Part shown: positions 61,762 to 64,000 of the stretch, piece after piece
How the letters are laid out: each line of letters begins with the position of its first letter
Position numbering within the stretch: the first letter of the stretch is position 1
Source: JAVJSD01 sp040219575
GTDB lineage: Bacteria; Planctomycetota; Planctomycetia; Pirellulales; Pirellulaceae
Length of the DNA: 64,000 nt
Reading direction: 5' to 3'
NCBI GenBank assembly: GCA_040219575.1
Contig: JAVJSD010000019.1
Coordinates: forward strand, 1-64,000
Program-made: the position numbers and the translations under genes
Notes under the pieces: model-generated
The model's database searches: none
The model's input: the letters and a program-made list of their open reading frames with translations, nothing else
What the model was told of the DNA's origin: nothing

Positions 61762-61864
61762 TAATCCGTACGGGAGCCAGAATCGCCACAACCGCGCGAT
61801 TCGCCCTCCTCGGAACAGAAGACAGAAGAAAGCCTCGAACTCCGCCAGCGGGCGGAGCCGTCCC

Positions 61865-62899
61865 ATGAGCACCACCCAAACCATCGACCGATTGCTGGAG
61901 GACGTCTTCGCCCAGGCGAAGTCGCTGATGCGGCGGCGGTATCTCGAGATTCGCCAGCTCGCCGGCTCGAACCTCCCGCCGGGAAAATTCTTCGACGCCG
62001 CCTTGCAGGCGACCGTCGATATTTACGCGGCCTCGGCCGGCGCCGTCTGGATGCGCGAAGAACCGCAGGGACGGTTGCGATGCGTGGCCCAAACCGGCAT
62101 CGAAAAACTCGGCCTGACGGGCGAATACGAACAACCGCACGAGGCGCTGGTCCGTTACGCCGCCGCGCAACCCAAACCTTTTCTCGTGCGGCCCAACTCG
62201 TCGCCGCGAGTGGGAGCGGGAGTCAGCAACCCCACCGATTCGTTCCTGGTCTTCGGCCCGCTGGTTCACAACGGCGCGATGGTGGGCGTAATCGAATTGT
62301 TTCTCGGTCCGCGGCCCGTTCGCGGGAAGACGCCGGAGGTTCGCACGGGTTACGCGCGGTTCATGGAGCACCTCACGCCCTGGATCGTTCAATATCTGCT
62401 GCGACAGTTGCAGGCGGCGCAAGCCAAGAAGTGCGATGATGCCAAGAAGTCCAACGATGCCAAGAAGTCCGACGCTGCTGCGGCGCAGCCCTTGCGGGGC
62501 AGTCAATTCACGGGCAGTCAATTCGCGGGCAGTCAATTCGCGTTGCGGATGGTTGTCGCCGCCCGCGAAGTGGCCGCGCATCGCGAAGCGATTCGGCGGA
62601 CGCTGGAGCGGGTTGTGCAGGAAATGACGGGTTTGCGGGCGGAGAGTCTGCAGCAAGGCCGCGACGTGGCGTCGGGGATTCATCAACTGCTCGACGCCAA
62701 CGGCATGCGGGTGGCCTGCCCGCAGTGCGGCGCGGCCTCGATCCTGCGCTGCCAGGCGGGGGGCGGCGGCGCGTTGTTCGTCTTCGATCACACCCTGGCC
62801 GAAGGCCGCACGTTCCATGGCGGCGTGGCCGAGTTGCCGCGCTTGCGGGTCGTGGCCAAATCGCGGCGCCGCGGCGGCGTCCCGCGGACGCCCAAATAG
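61865..62899 (+). CDS. GAF-domain protein with C-terminal zinc ribbon-like tail
   Basis: 344 residues. An N-terminal helix (TIDRLLEDVFAQAKSLMRRR) leads into a GAF-like domain at about 35-180 (FFDAALQATVDIYAASAGAV, SFLVFGPLVHNGAMVGVIEL). A Lys/Asp/Ala-rich repeat linker follows, then a coiled-coil helix and a C-terminal part with CPQCGAASILRC, a zinc-ribbon-like pair. No output domain is recognised. It may sense a small molecule or redox state. Directly upstream of another GAF-domain gene. Confidence 0.72.
   Translation: MSTTQTIDRLLEDVFAQAKSLMRRRYLEIRQLAGSNLPPGKFFDAALQATVDIYAASAGAVWMREEPQGRLRCVAQTGIEKLGLTGEYEQPHEALVRYAAAQPKPFLVRPNSSPRVGAGVSNPTDSFLVFGPLVHNGAMVGVIELFLGPRPVRGKTPEVRTGYARFMEHLTPWIVQYLLRQLQAAQAKKCDDAKKSNDAKKSDAAAAQPLRGSQFTGSQFAGSQFALRMVVAAREVAAHREAIRRTLERVVQEMTGLRAESLQQGRDVASGIHQLLDANGMRVACPQCGAASILRCQAGGGGALFVFDHTLAEGRTFHGGVAELPRLRVVAKSRRRGGVPRTPK
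62423..62542 (+). repeat. Two short tandem repeats in the GAF gene linker
   Basis: Repeated GATGCCAAGAAGTCC units cover about 62423-62473 and three 15-base GGCAGTCAATTC[A/G]CG units cover 62498-62542. They encode the repetitive linker. Confidence 0.8.
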
Positions 62900-63079
62900 C
62901 TGGCGGCTGGCGCAATCGATTCATTCGTCAAGGTTGCATACGTTTGGAAACAGTTTTGGAGCTTTCTCCGCCTTGCTGCATTGTGGCAGGGTTTCACCCC
63001 ATTTAGATTGAGAGCCAGGCACTCGAGCGTTTCGTTCTGATCGCTTGTCTTCTTGTCTCTCGTCTGGGTCAGACATTCC

Positions 63080-64000
63080 ATGGCAGCGCACAATCAATCT
63101 TCCTCCGTTGATCCGGAAACGATTGCCAAGACCAAGCAGCAGATTCGCGCGCTGGTCGAGGAAATCGCGCAACTGACCAAGTCCGGCATCGCCGCCGAGG
63201 CCTTCTACGCCGAGTACCTGCAGCGGTTGGTGACGGCGCTGGCGGCGGTCGGTGGGGCCATCTGGCTCAAAGGGGAAGGCGGCGCGCTCGAACTGGCCTA
63301 TCAGATCAATCTCAGTTCCGCGCTGGTCCAAGAGGCCTCGCCGGAACAAGCCAGCGAAGACGCCGTCCGCCACCTGCGGTTGATCGAACACATCGCCCGC
63401 ATCCGCGAGGCGAAGCTGGTCCCGCCCCACTCGGGCTCCGGCGACGAACAGATCGGCAATCCCACGCGTTTCCTGCTGGTCATCTCCCCGCTCACCAGCG
63501 ACGACGGCGTGGAAGGCGTGGTGGAGATCTTCCAGCGGCCCGACTCGCAGCCCGACACCCAGCGCGGCTACCTGCGATTCCTGTCGCAGATGGCCGACCT
63601 GGCGGGCGACTGGCTGCGGGCGCAGAAACTGAAGAATTTCCGCGACCGGCAGTCGATGTGGGTGCGGGCCGACAACTTCGCCCGGCAGGTTCACGAGAGC
63701 CTCGACAAGAAGCTGACCGCCTACGCCATCGCCAACGAGGGCCGGCGGCTGATCGAGTGCGACCGCGTGAGCGTCGCGATTCTCAAGGGCCGCAAGTGCT
63801 ACATCCAGGCGATCAGCGGGCAGGACACGATCGAACATCGCTCGAACACGGTGGCGGCGCTGGGCAATCTGGCGACGCGCGTCTGCGCCAGCGGCGAGTC
63901 GTTGTGGTATCTCGGCTCGACCGAAGACATGCCGCCGCAAATCGAAGACGCCGTGCAGCATTATGTCGAGGAGTCGTTCACCAAGACGCTGGCGGTGATT
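63080..64000 (+). CDS. GAF-domain protein, 5' part only (runs off the window)
   Basis: At least 307 residues from ATG 63080 with no stop before the window end, so it is absent from any list of closed frames. Two GAF-like domains are visible: about 30-185 (AEAFYAEYLQRLVTALAAVG, RFLLVISPLTSDDGVEGVVE) and from about 220 on (LTAYAIANEGRRLIECDRVS, YIQAISGQDTIEHRSNT). Planctomycete proteins with this N-terminus usually continue into an HlyD-type membrane-fusion protein, so an efflux adaptor is likely, but that part lies outside the window. It shares an organisation with the GAF gene 180 bases upstream, of which it may be an operon partner. Confidence 0.8.
   Translation, partial: MAAHNQSSSVDPETIAKTKQQIRALVEEIAQLTKSGIAAEAFYAEYLQRLVTALAAVGGAIWLKGEGGALELAYQINLSSALVQEASPEQASEDAVRHLRLIEHIARIREAKLVPPHSGSGDEQIGNPTRFLLVISPLTSDDGVEGVVEIFQRPDSQPDTQRGYLRFLSQMADLAGDWLRAQKLKNFRDRQSMWVRADNFARQVHESLDKKLTAYAIANEGRRLIECDRVSVAILKGRKCYIQAISGQDTIEHRSNTVAALGNLATRVCASGESLWYLGSTEDMPPQIEDAVQHYVEESFTKTLAVI

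Larger units (their letters stand above)
61436..61864. other. Intergenic region with terminator and promoter
   Basis: The kelch terminator is at 61477-61511 and the GAF-gene promoter at 61734-61761. The middle is not coding in any convincing way. Confidence 0.55.

Overview
This 64 kb window looks like chromosome from a member of the Planctomycetota, most likely a Pirellulales-type bacterium. It is GC-rich and dominated by families that are abundant in that phylum: tandem DUF1559 pseudopilin-like proteins with the H-X9-DG C-terminus, DUF1501 and DUF1552 Tat-exported proteins, a DUF1592/DUF1588 cytochrome, a large heme-binding CxxCH propeller dehydrogenase, a G8-domain secreted protein, GAF proteins and several secreted proteins of unknown function. 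Intergenic regions carry several families of short palindromic repeats, often as head-to-head pairs. I see no rRNA, tRNA, CRISPR array, insertion sequence or phage module. High GC produces very long antisense open frames; these were left out.

Region by region: 0-13.6 kb holds secreted and redox proteins (G8 protein, aldehyde dehydrogenase, CxxCH dehydrogenase, DUF1501 protein, an unknown secreted protein) and ends with a FlgI (flagellar P-ring)-like lipoprotein that carries HEAT-like repeats. 13.7-17.3 kb is smc. 17.8-24 kb is a 2068-residue alpha-2-macroglobulin with an intact thioester motif. 24.4-32.7 kb holds a J-like domain protein with a long Pro/Ala linker, an SLBB-like lipoprotein, a pseudo-receiver protein, EboE, a Fur-family regulator, a prepilin peptidase-like protein and a secreted alpha/beta hydrolase. 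32.9-35.3 kb is a large DUF1559 protein.

36.3-44.2 kb is the unusual part. Two neighbouring genes encode soluble pieces of the FlhA/SctV export-gate cytoplasmic domain: one is a lone first subdomain, the other an apparent Sm-like barrel fused to a full FlhA C-terminal domain. They are followed by small unknown genes and a 1012-residue protein that joins an ECF sigma factor, a KaiC/RecA-like ATPase and a family-1 solute-binding-protein domain in one frame with no membrane segment or signal peptide. I regard this sigma-ATPase-binding-protein fusion and its FlhA-like neighbours as the best candidate for an undescribed system in the window. That they act together is inference only.

44.7-52.6 kb holds ApbE with an enolase-superfamily enzyme, a secreted unknown, and the DUF1552/DUF1592 pair, all on the minus strand. 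53-55.3 kb holds two tandem near-identical DUF1559 pseudopilins with duplicated leaders and strong terminators. 55.8-64 kb holds a secreted unknown, a repeat-containing secreted protein, a duplicated DMT-like transporter, a DUF4198-kelch protein behind a Fur-box-like palindrome, and two adjacent GAF-domain proteins, the second running off the window end.
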